A stretch of DNA of 43,500 nt from contig JAHFBE010000010.1 of the NCBI GenBank assembly GCA_023250205.1, positions 1 through 43,500 of the forward strand, read 5' to 3'. How positions within the stretch are numbered: the stretch's first letter is position 1; each line of letters begins with the position of its first letter. The notes below the pieces were generated by a model. It was not told the origin of the DNA and ran no database searches. It worked only from the letters and a program-made list of their open reading frames with translations. Below, piece after piece: positions 25,052-32,629 of this stretch. Position numbers and translations under genes: made by a program. This DNA comes from Candidatus Melainabacteria bacterium (lineage in GTDB: Bacteria > Cyanobacteriota > Vampirovibrionia > 2-02-FULL-35-15).

Positions 25052-26281
25052 TTAAACATTTCCCACAATCTTATCAATTAATTTAACATTCTTTTTTAAA
25101 TGCGGGTCCCAGACCGTTGAATTTATTTTTTCCAGACCATCTTTGTAACCCAGGTCTATAAGTTCTTTACTATAGTAAGGATTAAAAAAGAAGTAGCTTA
25201 AAAGATCCCCTCGTAAATGTCCTTTTAAGTTTCCTAACTTAAATAGCCAGTCAAGCGTACGAAAATTTTTTCTCGTATCAGGATACCTATCCCAAATATC
25301 TTCAGCAATATCACTAATTGGTTTACTTGGTGAGACAAAAAGATCAGGAATAACTCTCCATGCTCTATAGCCTCTTTTTACCCTTTGATCATTTATTTTC
25401 TGAAGCAAAACAGGATCATCAATTGATTCCAAGATTTCATTTACCATATTTAATCTTTGAGTATCAGATCTTATATGATCTAAAAAAAGTGCATTTAAAA
25501 GTTTTCCAACATTTTGAAGTAATCCCGGTTTTTCTATATCAGTGTTAAATCTTTCCTCTGTAAAATGTAATCCGATAATTACCAGCGCATCCGCTCCTAA
25601 TATAAGTGCTGGTGAGAGTGGAGTATTTTGTCTAACCCCGCCATCACAAAACCAGTCAGCATGTTCAGCATTATGATCTTTAAATCTTATATATTCCGGT
25701 TTAAAAAATATTGGGATTGATGTTGAAGCAAGTGCATGAACAGGTGTAATTTTATCCGGGACAAATCTTGCATGAGAGTCTCTTGGAATTACACTTATAC
25801 AATTTGGATCATGAGACTCATAAAATACAATTGATCTACCACTTGTAATAGATGTAGCTGTAATAGTCAAAGCATAAATCAGTTCACTTTCTATATTTTT
25901 TTGAATCTGTTCCCAGCTAACTTCATTCTCTAAAAATCTTTTTAGCGGCATATTATCAAGTAAACCTTGAAAGTCAGGCTGACCTAATCTTAAAGAACCA
26001 AGAAAAGATCTAAGCCCTGCATGCGCCCAGTTCTCGACAAAGACCTGTTCTCTTTTTAACGTTAGCCAGTAATGCTCTAATCCCTCAACAATTTTTTCAA
26101 CAGGTAAATGAATCAATGAAGCTAAAAAACATGCATTAACCGATCCCACACTTGTTCCACAAATAATTTTAAAGCCGCCATATTTTTGAAACTCTGGCAA
26201 AATTGCTTTTAACACGCCAACTTCATAAGCACCTCTTGCAGCACCACCTGATAAAACCAACGCTATCTTTTTATTTGCCAT
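25052..26281 (-). CDS. Patatin-like phospholipase
   Basis: Patatin-family lipid acyl hydrolases use a Ser-Asp dyad to release fatty acids from phospholipids. The 409-residue protein carries the three signatures: the oxyanion loop LSGGAARGAYEVGVL (residues 10-24), the nucleophile elbow GTSVGS with Ser44, and the catalytic Asp in DGGVRQNTPL at D213. The bacterial RssA/NTE-like fold covers about 1-240. The remaining 170 residues are helical (DHIRSDTQRLNMVNEILESI) and may sit on the membrane. No signal peptide is present, so it is cytoplasmic, although some relatives are exported as toxins. It is transcribed away from leuC. The likely role is membrane lipid turnover; the substrate is unknown. Confidence 0.9.
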   Translation of the reverse strand: MANKKIALVLSGGAARGAYEVGVLKAILPEFQKYGGFKIICGTSVGSVNACFLASLIHLPVEKIVEGLEHYWLTLKREQVFVENWAHAGLRSFLGSLRLGQPDFQGLLDNMPLKRFLENEVSWEQIQKNIESELIYALTITATSITSGRSIVFYESHDPNCISVIPRDSHARFVPDKITPVHALASTSIPIFFKPEYIRFKDHNAEHADWFCDGGVRQNTPLSPALILGADALVIIGLHFTEERFNTDIEKPGLLQNVGKLLNALFLDHIRSDTQRLNMVNEILESIDDPVLLQKINDQRVKRGYRAWRVIPDLFVSPSKPISDIAEDIWDRYPDTRKNFRTLDWLFKLGNLKGHLRGDLLSYFFFNPYYSKELIDLGYKDGLEKINSTVWDPHLKKNVKLIDKIVGNV

Positions 26282-26408
26282 TTTTTTATAAAGAGTAAAT
26301 TTAAATCCTCATATACAATAAATTCTTACCCAGAAATATGTTACATCGCACATTATATTAAGTAATAAGCAAGCATCAATAAAAAAACTATTAATACTAA
26401 AGAATGAG

Positions 26409-26425
26409 TATAATAAAGGTATAAT
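26409..26425 (+). promoter_or_regulatory. Two TATAAT boxes upstream of leuC
   Basis: Perfect TATAAT hexamers stand at 26409-26414 and 26420-26425, about 70-85 bases before the leuC start. No good -35 box precedes either, so this is a tentative promoter, possibly activator-dependent. Confidence 0.35.
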
Positions 26426-26458
26426 AGTTGGCTACAGATAATTGTAGAACAAGAAGCA

Positions 26459-26480
26459 GAGACACGATTAATCGCATCTC
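26459..26480. repeat. Imperfect 22-bp GAGAC...TCTC palindrome in the leuC leader
   Basis: GAGACACGATT/AATCGCATCTC is a dyad with two mismatched pairs, 15 bases before leuC ATG. It is followed by AACAAA, as is the perfect relative inside leuD, so the two are related copies. Confidence 0.7.
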
Positions 26481-26495
26481 AACAAAGACAAAAAA

Positions 26496-27833
26496 ATGAA
26501 ATCAGTATTTGAAAAAATTTGGGAATCTCATACGGTTGAAGAACTTCCAGGAAATAACTTTTTAATTTTCATGGATCAGATTGTTGCTCATGAAATTACT
26601 ACTCCTCAAGGAGCGATTGAAATTGATGAAAACTTTAACGGGAGACTTTATTCACCAAACAGAATTATAGCTATTAATGATCATGTTTCCCCTGCAAAAG
26701 ATACTGCCACAGCTATTCAAGCAAAGGTTTTAAGAGACTGGTCAAAAAAACACAAAGTAAAAATATTTGATATTGGAGATAATGGTATTTGTCACGTAGT
26801 GGCACCTGAAAGAGGCTATGTTCAGCCTGGCATGACATTATGTTGTGGAGACAGTCATACAGGAACAAACGGTGCATTCGGGGCATTTGCACTTGGTATT
26901 GGCACTACAGCACAAGCAGGAGCAATGCTTGCACAATGCCTTATATTAACTAAACCAAAAACATTTAGAGTTCTTGTTAATGGAAAGCTCCCTTCTTTTG
27001 TTTATGCAAAGGATGTAATCCTTGCAATAATTGGAGAAATCACTTTTAAAGGCGGAACAGGTTATGTACTTGAATATGCAGGTCCTGCTATCGAATCTAT
27101 GTCAATGGAAGAAAGAATGACTATGTGCAATATGTCCATTGAGGCTGGAGCTACAAGCGGCATGATAAGCCCGGATCAAACTACCGTGGATTATTTATGG
27201 GGAAAAGAAGTTGTCACAAAAGATAAAAGTGAATTTGAGAAACTAAAAGTCAAATGGCTTAGCTATGCCAGTGACAAAGACGCAAAGTATGACAAAGAAA
27301 TTTCTTTAGATGCAAGTTTATTAAAACCAAAAGTTACATGGGGAACAAATCCCGGGGAAGTCGTTGATATAGATGGCACTGTCCCATCAAATGCAGACGA
27401 AAAATCTCTTGAATACATGGGATTAAAAAAAGGACAAAAACTATCTGGACTTCCTTTAGAACAAGCATTCATTGGTTCATGTACAAATTCAAGAATTTCA
27501 GACTTAAGAGAAGCTGCAAAGATTTTAAAAGGTAAAAAAGTTTCTATTCCTACTATTATTACTCCGGGTTCACAGGCAATAAAAAGACAAGCTGAAAGAG
27601 AAGGACTCCATGATATTTTTCAGGATGCAGGGGCACTTTGGACACATTCATCATGTGGACCTTGCCTTGGAATGTCTATGGGAGTTGTAGCTCCGCAATC
27701 CAGATGTATTTCATCTACAAATAGAAATTTCCCCGGTCGTATGGGAACTGGCTCAAGAGCTCATTTAGCCAGTCCTGCAGTAGTAGCTGCCAGTGCAATA
27801 ACAGGAGTTATCACACACCCCAAAGATCTATAA
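26496..27833 (+). CDS. leuC: 3-isopropylmalate dehydratase large subunit
   Basis: LeuC and LeuD together isomerise 2- to 3-isopropylmalate through an Fe-S aconitase mechanism in leucine synthesis. The 445 residues show DQIVAHEITTPQGAIE at the N-terminus, LCCGDSHTGTNGAFGAFALG with the first cluster Cys region, IGSCTNSRISDLREAAKIL, and HSSCGPCLGMSMG. These together provide the three cluster cysteines. NRNFPGRMG and the ending ASAITGVITHPKDL are typical. The length fits the shorter LeuC/HacA-like branch, so homoaconitase activity cannot be excluded. leuD follows 65 bases later, which supports leucine synthesis. A palindrome lies in the leader. Confidence 0.93.
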   Translation: MKSVFEKIWESHTVEELPGNNFLIFMDQIVAHEITTPQGAIEIDENFNGRLYSPNRIIAINDHVSPAKDTATAIQAKVLRDWSKKHKVKIFDIGDNGICHVVAPERGYVQPGMTLCCGDSHTGTNGAFGAFALGIGTTAQAGAMLAQCLILTKPKTFRVLVNGKLPSFVYAKDVILAIIGEITFKGGTGYVLEYAGPAIESMSMEERMTMCNMSIEAGATSGMISPDQTTVDYLWGKEVVTKDKSEFEKLKVKWLSYASDKDAKYDKEISLDASLLKPKVTWGTNPGEVVDIDGTVPSNADEKSLEYMGLKKGQKLSGLPLEQAFIGSCTNSRISDLREAAKILKGKKVSIPTIITPGSQAIKRQAEREGLHDIFQDAGALWTHSSCGPCLGMSMGVVAPQSRCISSTNRNFPGRMGTGSRAHLASPAVVAASAITGVITHPKDL

Positions 27834-27864
27834 GCTCAGGTTTTCCAAAAGCGAAAATCTGAGC
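27834..27864 (+). terminator. 12-bp stem-loop between leuC and leuD
   Basis: GCTCAGGTTTTC and GAAAATCTGAGC pair over 12 bases with one G-T wobble and a 7-base loop, directly after the leuC stop. There is no T-run, so it may adjust leuC/leuD ratio by mRNA processing rather than terminate. Confidence 0.5.
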
Positions 27865-27898
27865 GATGTAAAGTAGAAAAATAGCTGAGGATATATAA

Positions 27899-28456
27899 AT
27901 GACAATTAAAGGCAAAATATTACCACTCGATCGTTCTAACATTGACACGGATCAAATTATTCCAGCACGTCATCTGACCGGAATTACAAAATCAGGATAT
28001 GGTGTTCATTTGTTAGAAGATGTACCAGGAACACCAATAAATGACTCCAAATATCAAGGTGCAACTATTTTATTAACCCGTGAAAACTTTGGCTGTGGTT
28101 CATCACGTGAACATGCTGTCTGGGCAATTATGGATAGAGGATTTAAAGCAGTTATTGCCAGCAGCTTTGCCAGAATCTTTGAAGAGAATTGTTATAACAA
28201 TGGTTTAGTCCCCGTTAAATTAAAACAGGAAGAAGTTGAAAAGCTTTTTAAACAAAGTGAATGTGAAATTGATTCTGAGAATCAAACAGTAAAACTTCTC
28301 AATGGTGAAACATTTAAATTTGATCTTGATCCACTTAAAAGAGAATTTATTTTAAAAGGTGGATTTCTGAAATTTATGGAAACTAAAATTGAAAAAGTGA
28401 AAGACTGGGAAGAGACGCAATTAATTGCGTCTCAACAAAAAATATCAAAACCATAA
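27899..28456 (+). CDS. leuD: 3-isopropylmalate dehydratase small subunit
   Basis: The small swivel subunit pairs with LeuC. The 185-residue protein shows the expected [20 protein letters not shown] near the N-terminus and [20 protein letters not shown]. It also has [20 protein letters not shown] and the [20 protein letters not shown] end. The last fifteen residues ([16 protein letters not shown] region) extend past the usual end and are encoded partly by a perfect 22-bp palindrome at 28412-28433, read as ETQLIAS. The insertion therefore replaced or extended the C-terminal tail without harming the conserved core. It converges on the EEP-family gene with a seven-base gap. Confidence 0.95.
   Translation: MTIKGKILPLDRSNIDTDQIIPARHLTGITKSGYGVHLLEDVPGTPINDSKYQGATILLTRENFGCGSSREHAVWAIMDRGFKAVIASSFARIFEENCYNNGLVPVKLKQEEVEKLFKQSECEIDSENQTVKLLNGETFKFDLDPLKREFILKGGFLKFMETKIEKVKDWEETQLIASQQKISKP
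28412..28433. repeat. Perfect 22-bp palindrome in the 3' end of leuD
   Basis: GAGACGCAATT/AATTGCGTCTC is a perfect dyad read in frame as part of the LeuD tail. It is a relative of the palindromes at 26459-26480 and 21875-21896. Confidence 0.85.
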
Positions 28457-28463
28457 AAAAGAC

Positions 28464-30110
28464 CTAACGCAAAGGTTCTCCTATAGGAATATCAACAGTA
28501 ATTGGATCATGATCGGAGAGTCTTCCACTAAAAGCTCTATTTGCTGATGACAGTGTTCTTCCAAAATGAGGGGCATAAGCATATGAACCATTTTTATCCT
28601 TTGGATCCTTGAGATTTAAAGACTTTACAAAAAACCAATCTAATTTATACTTTGCTACACCAAGATCTCTTTCCAGTTCAAAAGTAGGCTTAAATCCTTT
28701 TATCCCCCTTTCATTTGAATTGCTTAAAAGGGCATAATATCCATTGTGAGTTTTTTCCGGAACACCTCTTAAATCAAAAGCACCACCATCATTAAATCTA
28801 TATTCTCCAAGAAGATCAAAAAGTTTTCTTTCTTTATTTGGTAAAACTATTGGAATGTGTTTAGTTGTAGGATCCTTATAATTCCTTAAAGCATTAGTAG
28901 TATTTAAAATCACATTTTCTACAAATCCTAAAGGTGTTAAATACCAGATTGCCTGCCTTGCTACATAAGCTGGATCTTTTACTCTTTTAAAAACTTCTTT
29001 TTTAACCGATACTGGGCTTGCATCTGAGCCGGTAGTATTAAAATCTCCTGCTAAGATTAATGGTCCTTTTACAAAGCGTAGACTTTTTAACAGAAACTCA
29101 AGCTGTTTATAGCGACATTCCGGCAAGCATCGGTTTTCAATATGAGTAGCAACAACAGTAATTTTGTTATTTTTAGGTAATAACAATTCGGCAACAATTG
29201 CCATTCTTCCACCATGTCGTAATTCAGTTAAAACTTTTTCAGAAAAAATCTTTTTAGCTACACCTCTTCTTACCATCTCCAGTGCAGTAAGCTTATTTGA
29301 CTCTTCCATATACCAGTTATAACAATCAGGAAGCCTTAGAATTTTTGCATTTAGTATAGGATACTTTGAAAGTATAGCGGTTCCATGCAATCCCTTAAAT
29401 TTTTCTTTCTCTATATTATCCAGCTGACTTAATGCCTGCTGTTCAAGAAACAGTCTTTCTTCATTTGTAAATTTCTTAAGCCCTAGCTGATAAGGATCTA
29501 CTTCTATAAATTCTGTTCCAAATACATATCCTGCATTTAGTCCCTGTGCCAGTTTGCGAACAATATTCTGATAATGTGTTCTTGGTAAACCAATGTCAAC
29601 TTCATTTAAAACAATCACACTAGCTTCTCTTAAAACAAGTAACTCCTTGAACAATTCATCATTATCTATATCATGAGATGAAGCCTCTTCTAATAAATCT
29701 TTACTAGAAAAGACCTTCTCAATTAAATCAACATTAAACCCTCTTTCAATATTCCAGCTTGCTACTCTAAAAAACTCTCCAAGAGTCATTCCATAAAGAA
29801 ATTTTTCTTCCGGTTTAGTAGGTTGAACAATATATGCTTTATTTAACTGATTTTCTAAATTTTCCTTAAGCTTACCCTGTGGAACAGGTGTTTTACTTAA
29901 TTCAATTAAATCCTGGTAATCTAAGTAAAACTCTTCTGTATTATCTCCATGAGATCGGAAATCCAGACCATAATTATTATTACTAGATTCTCCAGCCACA
30001 TCAGTAAGTGACTTACTGCTTCTCAGGCTTTGACAAGATCCTTTTAAACAATAAATTGAACTTAAAGCTATAATAAGTAAAATAAAAAGTGAACGTTTTT
30101 TTCTCTTCAT
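28464..30110 (-). CDS. Exported endonuclease/exonuclease/phosphatase (EEP) family protein
   Basis: The start is placed at ATG 30110 (MKRKKRSLFILLIIALSSIY), which gives a proper signal peptide; the track start is seven codons earlier. By track numbering the EEP fold begins near residue 120: ASWNIERGF (N127), IVLNEVDIG (E177), ATHIENR, LAGDFNTTG and a C-terminal SDHDPITVD. These are the metal-binding and catalytic motifs of the family that includes DNase I, sphingomyelinase and inositol phosphatases. The 555-residue length is long because of inserted loops and a 90-residue N-terminal region. The substrate is unknown. It is divergent from mtnW; with the longer start, the two start codons overlap. 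Confidence 0.85.
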   Translation of the reverse strand: MKRKKRSLFILLIIALSSIYCLKGSCQSLRSSKSLTDVAGESSNNNYGLDFRSHGDNTEEFYLDYQDLIELSKTPVPQGKLKENLENQLNKAYIVQPTKPEEKFLYGMTLGEFFRVASWNIERGFNVDLIEKVFSSKDLLEEASSHDIDNDELFKELLVLREASVIVLNEVDIGLPRTHYQNIVRKLAQGLNAGYVFGTEFIEVDPYQLGLKKFTNEERLFLEQQALSQLDNIEKEKFKGLHGTAILSKYPILNAKILRLPDCYNWYMEESNKLTALEMVRRGVAKKIFSEKVLTELRHGGRMAIVAELLLPKNNKITVVATHIENRCLPECRYKQLEFLLKSLRFVKGPLILAGDFNTTGSDASPVSVKKEVFKRVKDPAYVARQAIWYLTPLGFVENVILNTTNALRNYKDPTTKHIPIVLPNKERKLFDLLGEYRFNDGGAFDLRGVPEKTHNGYYALLSNSNERGIKGFKPTFELERDLGVAKYKLDWFFVKSLNLKDPKDKNGSYAYAPHFGRTLSSANRAFSGRLSDHDPITVDIPIGEPLR

Positions 30111-30129
30111 ATAATTAATAATACAACTC

Positions 30130-31266
30130 ATGATAAAAGATAATGTGGTAGCTGTTTATACAGTAAAAAAAGATGGGCGAGATATCAAAAAATTTGCTCA
30201 AGCTATTGCTATTGGACAAACAACCGGAACATGGAATGATCTTACAGATAACTTAAGATTACAAACCTCAAAACATATTGCTGAGGTTGTATCTATTGAA
30301 GAATTGGAATTTACTTCAACAATTAAGATTTCTTTCCCCATAGCAAATTTTGATTCTGATCTGGGAGCTCTTTTGACCGCAATTTATGGAAAAATCAGCC
30401 TGGCTCCAAAAATCAAATTAGAAGACATTGAATTTTCACCTAAATATTTAAATCTATTTAAAGGACCAAGGTTTGGGATAGAAGGAATAAGAGAACTGTT
30501 AGGTAAAAGTAAAAAACCTCTTTTAATGAGCATATTTAAACCCTGTCTTGGATTAGCCCCGGGAGAACTTGGAACAATGTTTTCAACTCAGGCAGAAGCC
30601 GGCTTTGACCTGGTAAAAGATGATGAAATCTTATACGATTCTGATTTCAACCAGACTCTCAAGAGACTTGAAGCCTGTCTTAAAGCAAAAGAAAAAGCAA
30701 ATTCAAAAACCATCTATGCCATCAATCTTACCGGTGAAGCAAATGAAATTTTAAACCGTGCTGTTCAGCTAGAAACAAACGGAGCAAATTGCATTTTGTT
30801 TAACTATGTCTCTTATGGTTTACCACTTCTTGCAGCACTTAGAAGGACCATTTCAATCCCAATTATGGCTCACCCTGCATTTGCAGGCTCTATGTGCATG
30901 AGCAGTAATTCAGGATTAAGTGAAAAGCTTTTACTTGGAAGTCTACCAAGAATTGCTGGAGCTGACTTTGTTTTATTTCCCAGTCCCTATGGCTCCCTTG
31001 CATGGGATAAGGATATTACAAAAGATATTCAATCAAAATTAACTAATACCATTGCACATATCAAACCAGTATGGCCAGTACCTTCTGCTGGAGTCAAAGC
31101 AAGCATGGTCAAAGAAATTGTTTTTGATTTTGGGGAAGATATAGTGATTAACGCTGGTACAGCTGTGTGGGACCATACCAACGGTGGTTTTGACGGAGCT
31201 AAAGATTTTATCAAAGAAGTTGAAAGCTTAAATCTAAATAAAGAAGCTGTAAGTAGTTCAGGGTAA
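30130..31266 (+). CDS. mtnW: RuBisCO-like protein, 2,3-diketo-5-methylthiopentyl-1-phosphate enolase
   Basis: The 378-residue protein is a form IV RuBisCO-like protein. The N-terminal alpha/beta domain (VVAVYTVKKDGRDIKKFAQA) is followed by the barrel with SIFKPCLGLAPGEL (K137) and AGFDLVKDDEIL, where K163-D165-E166 form the magnesium site and its modified Lys. NLTGEA, AHPAFAGSM and ADFVLFPSPYGSLAW follow. MtnW enolises diketo-methylthiopentyl phosphate in methionine salvage. This is supported by mtnX starting two bases after its stop and mtnB following. The true RuBisCO loop-6 lysine signature is not seen. There is no clear ribosome site before ATG 30130, and GTG 30145 is an alternative. Confidence 0.93.
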   Translation: MIKDNVVAVYTVKKDGRDIKKFAQAIAIGQTTGTWNDLTDNLRLQTSKHIAEVVSIEELEFTSTIKISFPIANFDSDLGALLTAIYGKISLAPKIKLEDIEFSPKYLNLFKGPRFGIEGIRELLGKSKKPLLMSIFKPCLGLAPGELGTMFSTQAEAGFDLVKDDEILYDSDFNQTLKRLEACLKAKEKANSKTIYAINLTGEANEILNRAVQLETNGANCILFNYVSYGLPLLAALRRTISIPIMAHPAFAGSMCMSSNSGLSEKLLLGSLPRIAGADFVLFPSPYGSLAWDKDITKDIQSKLTNTIAHIKPVWPVPSAGVKASMVKEIVFDFGEDIVINAGTAVWDHTNGGFDGAKDFIKEVESLNLNKEAVSSSG

Positions 31267-31268
31267 TC

Positions 31269-31946
31269 ATGAACCAATCCAAAATTCCTATAGTTTTTTC
31301 AGACTATGATGGCACTATCACGGAACGCGATGTAATTCTCTCTGTTATGGAAAAGTTTGCTCCCTCTGAATGGGTAGAGTTAAAAAATAAGATTCTTTAT
31401 GAAAGAACTATTACTTTAAAAGACGGGGTAGAGAGGTTGTTTGGATTAATAAAGAGTAGTAAAAAGGAAGAAATAACAAATTACATAAAAGAAAAAGTTA
31501 AACTTCGAGAAGGGTTTAGAAGATTTATAGATTTCTGTGAAGAAGAAAGATTTGAATTTTATGTTTTAAGCGGTGGAATAGATTTTCTTATTGAACCCAT
31601 TTTAGAAGAATTTAAAGAAAGAATAAAAATCTGTTGCAATAAGGCAAATTTTAATTCGGAATATATAACAATCGACTATAAATATTTACCAATAAACTGT
31701 TCACTCTGTGGGACTTGCGGGTTTTGTAAAATTGAAGCTATTGAAAAGTATCCAAAAGACAAATACTTAAGAATATTAATAGGTGATAGTTTGACAGATT
31801 TAGCTGCTTCTAAAGTAGTAGATATAGTATTTGCCAGGGCTGATTTGATAAAATACTTGGAACAGGAGAACATTTCTTACATTCCATTTTCAAACTTTCA
31901 CGAGGTAAAAGAACAATTAGTACAAAAATTATTAATAAAGAGCTAG
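31269..31946 (+). CDS. mtnX: 2-hydroxy-3-keto-5-methylthiopentenyl-1-phosphate phosphatase
   Basis: MtnX removes the phosphate from the enolase product to give the acireductone. The 225 residues are a HAD phosphatase: nucleophile motif FSDYDGTITERDV (D12, D14), YVLSGGIDFLIEP with motif II Ser, and LIGDSLTDLAASK as motif IV. Insertion of a cysteine-rich loop (NCSLCGTCGFCK) is typical of the MtnX/PSP-like subgroup. The start lies two bases after the mtnW stop, so the pair is co-translated. The product's substrate identity follows from its position between mtnW and mtnB. Its 3' end overlaps the probable N-terminal codons of mtnB, which continues in the -1 frame. Confidence 0.93.
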   Translation: MNQSKIPIVFSDYDGTITERDVILSVMEKFAPSEWVELKNKILYERTITLKDGVERLFGLIKSSKKEEITNYIKEKVKLREGFRRFIDFCEEERFEFYVLSGGIDFLIEPILEEFKERIKICCNKANFNSEYITIDYKYLPINCSLCGTCGFCKIEAIEKYPKDKYLRILIGDSLTDLAASKVVDIVFARADLIKYLEQENISYIPFSNFHEVKEQLVQKLLIKS

Positions 31947-32629
31947 AAATACAGCAATCTAAAGCTGAATTAATTAAAGTCAGCAACGGTTTTTATGGCA
32001 AAGGATGGATGCTTGGAACTTCAGGAAATTTGTCAATTTTAATTGAAGAAAATCCCCTTAAGTTTTTAATTACAGCTAGTGGTAAAGATAAAGGTGAATT
32101 AACAGAAGAAGACTTTTTGCTTGTTAATGAAGATGGAATCATTGCGAGCACTGAAAGTGCGAAGCAATCCCGATCACTACCACATCAGAATAATCGGGAT
32201 TGCTTCGTCGCTAACACTCCTCGCAATGACACTATAAAACCGTCTGCCGAGACTCTTTTGCATTCATCTATTTACAAACATACAAATGCAAAAGCAGTTT
32301 TTCATGTACACACGACTAACAGCACTCTTCTATCTATGAAGTCTGATAATAAAATAATTTTCTCAGGTCTTGAAATGTTAAAGGGATTAGGATTTAAATC
32401 TCACGATGTAAAAGTAACTGTTCCTGTAATAGAGAATTCCCAAGACATGGAATACATTGCTTCAATTGCTCCAAGTTTTATTATTGAAGATGTACCAGGA
32501 TTAATTCTAAAAGGTCACGGTATTTATGCGTGGGGAGAATCTGTTCAGGAAGCCAAAAGACATATAGAAATTTTTGAATTTATCTTTGAATATAAGATCA
32601 AGGAGCTTGCTCTGGGGCTTGATATCTAA
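31928..32629 (+). CDS. mtnB: Methylthioribulose-1-phosphate dehydratase, with in-frame palindromic insertion; start unresolved
   Basis: MtnB is a zinc-dependent class II aldolase-like enzyme that dehydrates methylthioribulose 1-phosphate. Recognised blocks are GTSGNLSILI, FLITASGKDKGELTEEDFLL, KPSAETLLHSSIYKHTNAKA, VFHVHTTNSTLLS with metal His, and LKGHGIYAWG. The track start (32009) lies inside the domain. The conserved upstream codons for AELIKVSNGFYGKGW are in frame but have no ATG, GTG or TTG before them. An ATT (31916, 31928, 31931) or ATA (31949, with AAAGAG upstream) start or a -1 shift from mtnX would be needed. The coordinate given is therefore a placeholder. Codons 32138-32230 are a 93-bp palindromic repeat inserted in frame just before KPSAETLLH. 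Confidence 0.85.
   Translation: MINKELEIQQSKAELIKVSNGFYGKGWMLGTSGNLSILIEENPLKFLITASGKDKGELTEEDFLLVNEDGIIASTESAKQSRSLPHQNNRDCFVANTPRNDTIKPSAETLLHSSIYKHTNAKAVFHVHTTNSTLLSMKSDNKIIFSGLEMLKGLGFKSHDVKVTVPVIENSQDMEYIASIAPSFIIEDVPGLILKGHGIYAWGESVQEAKRHIEIFEFIFEYKIKELALGLDI
32138..32230. repeat. Palindromic repeat copy 7, inside mtnB (93 bp)
   Basis: The arms ATCATTGCGAGCACTGAAAG and CTCCTCGCAATGAC and inner arms AAGCAATCCCGAT / ATCGGGATTGCTT define the unit. It equals 31 codons and keeps the mtnB frame, reading IIASTESAKQSRS...TPRND. Confidence 0.92.

Noticed and set aside
30130-31266. Carbon-fixing RuBisCO
   Set aside because: The protein is short, lacks recognisable loop-6 lysine sequence, and stands with mtnX and mtnB; it is form IV.
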